A stretch of DNA of 64,000 bases from CAJBNH01 sp964447285 (lineage in GTDB: Bacteria; Myxococcota_A; UBA9042), in assembly GCA_964447285.1 (NCBI GenBank), contig CAYURO010000002.1, positions 1 to 64,000 of the forward strand, read 5' to 3'. Below, piece by piece: positions 61,874 through 64,000 of the stretch. The notes under the pieces were generated by a model that ran no database searches, was not told the origin of the DNA, and saw nothing but the letters and a program-made list of their open reading frames with translations. Numbering within the stretch: position 1 is the first letter of the stretch; each line of letters opens with the position of its first letter. The position numbers were made by a program, and so were the translations under genes.

Positions 61874-63628
61874 ATGCCGCGCATCATCAAGGCCCTTGCT
61901 CTATTGGCTTTCTTCACCACCGGTTGCATCGTCAACACCGGTGCGAACCACGGCATCATTCAGGTGCAGTGGGAGCCGGTCGGTGGCAGCTGCTCCGCCC
62001 TCGGCATCGACTCCGTCACCATTCGGGTCGAACCCGCCGACGGCAGTTTCCCCAGCATCGCCAACGTCTCTTGCACGCAGGGCTCCCGGAGCATCAGCGT
62101 CCCGGAAGGCGACTACGACGTCCGCGTCGAGGGCCTGTCGGCGCAGGATACGGTTGTGGCCGTCACGCCCTGGCAGACCGTCACTGCGCTGGCGGGCTTC
62201 ACCCAGCCGACCGGTGTGCTGCCCTTGGGGCCCACGGTCGTGACCTCGGGCAGCATTGGCGTGGCTTGGACCATCGCCGGCGACTCGGCCATCGCGGGGT
62301 GCGCCAAGCGCGGCATCCACACGGTGGTCGTCAGCGTGCTGGACGAGACCAAGACCGTCATCGTCGCCTCGGCTGAATCGCAGTGCAGCGCAGGCCAGCT
62401 GACCGTCAACAATGTGCCGATCGGCGTGCGCTATCTGCAGATCGACGGCCTGACCCAGAACAACACCGTCGAATGGGGAAACGTGAGTCTTTACGGCCCG
62501 ATCGACGTGCCCGCCGACACATTGGTGCTGGTGGAAAAGCCCATCGATCTGGCGCCGCTGACACGTGCCTTGACCGGCAGCATCTCGCTTGGCTGGACGG
62601 TGCTGGGTACCGCCGCCAACACCGGCTGCGCCAAGTACGGCGTGCAGACCATCGCCATCAGCGTGCTGGACGGCTCCGGCAAGCAAGTCATCTCGACCGG
62701 GTCCGTGCCCTGCGCCAACGGCTCGGCGATCATCAGCAACGTCCCGTCCGGCAGCCGGATGTTGCAGCTGGACGGCCTGAACGCTCAGGGCCAGCTGGTG
62801 GTGGGCAACGACCCGCTGACCGGCCCCTTCCAGGTGACCGGCGGCACGCAGACGGTGATCTCGCCGGCCGTGAATCTGGTGCAACTGAGTGGCGCGGGCG
62901 GCCTGACGCTGACGTGGACGGTGCTGGGCAAGGCTCCGGCGACGGAGTGCGCCAAGTACGAGTTGACCAACGTGGACGTGCGGGTGCTGGACGACCAGAA
63001 GACTCAGGTGCTCGCCAGCGTGCAGGTGCCCTGCAAGAACGGTACGGCAACGCTGTCGAACATCCCGGCCGGCGCGCGCTACATCCAGCTCGACGGTCTG
63101 GGACCGCAGACGGCGGACAGCTACGGTAACGTGCTGCTGGCCGGCCCCGTGCAGATCATGGCCAACAACGACGCCAAGCTGGCCAACGCCATCGACATCG
63201 GCAAGCGCACGGTCGTCAGCCTGGACTGGGCGTTTGCCGACGGCGGCAGCTGCGCGTCGCACCAGATCGGCTCGGTGCTGGTCGAGGTCCGCGACGCGGG
63301 CGACAAGGTCGTCGTCCCCATGAATGACCCGTTCGCCGTCAAGCCTTGCAGCATCAGCGCCTCGTCCACCTACGCCCAGCGCGTGGTCGACATGGGCTTC
63401 GTGCAGCCGATGTGCGCGATTCCGCCCGGCGCCAAGGGTCTGGTCATCTGTAACATCCCGGGCTCGACGATCGGAGTGACGCTCTCTGGGGCCAACCAGC
63501 CGAGCGGCGCGATTCAGTTCGGCGGCAGCATGCAGGTCAAGCAGATCCCGGTCGGCACGCACATCCCCGTCGCCACGGCACTTCTGCTGGCCCCATGCAC
63601 CGCTGGCAACCCCTGCACCGCGCCGTAA
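61874..63628 (+). CDS. Repetitive lipoprotein with five beta-sandwich-like units
   Basis: A 584-residue lipoprotein (lipobox FFTTGC). Five units of about 100 residues follow; units 2-4 are clearly homologous (GSIGVAWTI...GCAKRGI, GSISLGWTVLG...GCAKYGV, GGLTLTWTVLG...ECAKYEL). Each has two cysteines and an ARYIQLDGL / SRMLQLDGL strand; units 1 and 5 are diverged. The fold suggested is a carboxypeptidase-regulatory/Ig-like beta-sandwich, with a disulfide per unit. GGAGG precedes ATG 61874. It ends less than 100 bp before the cobalamin riboswitch. Function unknown; probably a surface stalk or binding protein. Confidence 0.75.
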   Translation: MPRIIKALALLAFFTTGCIVNTGANHGIIQVQWEPVGGSCSALGIDSVTIRVEPADGSFPSIANVSCTQGSRSISVPEGDYDVRVEGLSAQDTVVAVTPWQTVTALAGFTQPTGVLPLGPTVVTSGSIGVAWTIAGDSAIAGCAKRGIHTVVVSVLDETKTVIVASAESQCSAGQLTVNNVPIGVRYLQIDGLTQNNTVEWGNVSLYGPIDVPADTLVLVEKPIDLAPLTRALTGSISLGWTVLGTAANTGCAKYGVQTIAISVLDGSGKQVISTGSVPCANGSAIISNVPSGSRMLQLDGLNAQGQLVVGNDPLTGPFQVTGGTQTVISPAVNLVQLSGAGGLTLTWTVLGKAPATECAKYELTNVDVRVLDDQKTQVLASVQVPCKNGTATLSNIPAGARYIQLDGLGPQTADSYGNVLLAGPVQIMANNDAKLANAIDIGKRTVVSLDWAFADGGSCASHQIGSVLVEVRDAGDKVVVPMNDPFAVKPCSISASSTYAQRVVDMGFVQPMCAIPPGAKGLVICNIPGSTIGVTLSGANQPSGAIQFGGSMQVKQIPVGTHIPVATALLLAPCTAGNPCTAP

Positions 63629-63678
63629 TCGGGTCCGACCCCGTCACGCCTGCCCCCCAAGCCAATCCCAGCCCAGCG

Positions 63679-63707
63679 TTGACCTTCGGCCGCGGGCGGA
63701 CTAGCGT
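63679..63707 (+). promoter_or_regulatory. Promoter of the cobalamin riboswitch transcript
   Basis: TTGACC (63679-63684) and TAGCGT (63702-63707) are separated by exactly 17 bp. The predicted start (about 63714) falls just before the riboswitch aptamer. Confidence 0.55.
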
Positions 63708-63715
63708 CCACCTCG

Positions 63716-63925
63716 CTCCCGGTGCCCGCGAGGGCCTGGGTCGAACGCGGTCCGTCGCGTGTGCGATGGACGTCCGACCCTGAGGGAAGCCGGTGCGAAT
63801 CCGGCGCGGACCCGCCACTGTCACCAGCTTTGCGCGACCCTGAAGCCACTGGCCCCGACGGGCTGGGAAGGCGGGCCGCGATGCACGCTGGAAGCCAGGA
63901 GACCGGCCGAGAGCGCAACTTTCGT
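63716..63925 (+). ncRNA. Cobalamin (B12) riboswitch
   Basis: The conserved core GGGAAGCCGGTGCGAATCCG lies at 63784-63803, followed by GCGGACCCGCCACTGT (to 63831), which matches the B12-box consensus. The 3' element GAAGCCAGGAGACCGGCC is at 63891-63908. The 5' region around 63720-63780 supplies the P1/P2 stems. Such aptamers bind adenosylcobalamin and shut off downstream genes, usually cobalamin uptake (TonB receptor) or synthesis. The regulated gene starts beyond the window. The outer borders are approximate. Confidence 0.93.
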
Positions 63926-64000
63926 GTCCCCGGGACTGGGACGGCGAGAGGGCTATGCACTGTGCCCATTGCATTGTGAGTCGCCTGCGCCGGAGCTCGT

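Overview
The window is a high-GC bacterial chromosome segment, almost certainly from a Gram-negative member of the Myxococcota or a related 'deltaproteobacterial' lineage. The evidence is dense high-GC coding, many lipoproteins (LxxC signal peptides) with Thr/Asp-rich linkers, a MopE-type metal-binding motif protein, a YdbH/YnbE/YdbL-type envelope bridge, and chimeric regulators such as a CheB-CheR-PAS fusion. A 100-N gap flanked by an exact 55-bp repeat shows that this is a scaffolded short-read assembly, probably a metagenome-assembled genome. No rRNA, insertion sequence, CRISPR array or convincing U-tract terminator was seen.

Layout. 0-3.6 kb: beta-CASP metallo-beta-lactamase nuclease, then an AlpA-like regulator and a tyrosine recombinase just downstream of tRNA-Arg(CCG), i.e. 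one end of an integrative element. 3.7-5.8 kb: radical SAM protein coupled to an RlmI-like methyltransferase. 5.8-8.7 kb (minus): two Ddl-like ATP-grasp ligases and a GNAT acetyltransferase. 9.1-10.9 kb: gamma-carbonic anhydrase coupled to a PLP aminotransferase. 11-17 kb: MopE/propeller lipoprotein, PAP2 phosphatase, a third ATP-grasp protein, an alpha/beta hydrolase without a normal start codon, and a NamZ/DUF1343 protein. 17.1-25.9 kb: four-gene overlapping operon with a YdbH-like AsmA-family protein, a YnbE-YdbL fusion lipoprotein, a TolB-propeller/TPR protein and a heme-motif lipoprotein. 26-31 kb: orphan EutB, a P-domain surface protein, and a PqqD-like/methyltransferase fusion. 31-36.7 kb (mostly minus): barrel-like lipoprotein, YiiX-like permuted papain-fold lipoprotein, beta-propeller lipoprotein, a tiny secreted protein and a lipocalin. 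36.9-43 kb: DEAD-box helicase with a DbpA-type domain and long disordered tail, then the CheB-CheR-PAS protein interrupted by the assembly gap. 43-48.4 kb: thioredoxin-like protein, LysE exporter, topoisomerase III, small lipoprotein, CPBP protease. 48.5-52.5 kb: glgC-glgA and threonine aldolase. 52.8-60.8 kb: small conserved-looking protein, YyaL/DUF255 thioredoxin protein, STAND-type ATPase with TPRs, MutS2. 60.8-64 kb: inactive NlpC/P60-like protein, five-repeat lipoprotein, and a cobalamin riboswitch whose target lies beyond the window.

The main theme is envelope biology: lipid transport, peptidoglycan turnover and many lipoproteins. Glycogen synthesis, RNA/DNA housekeeping and B12-linked functions (EutB, riboswitch) are also present. 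Putative promoters read by eye share a -35 of TTGACC/TTGxxx and a -10 beginning TAG.
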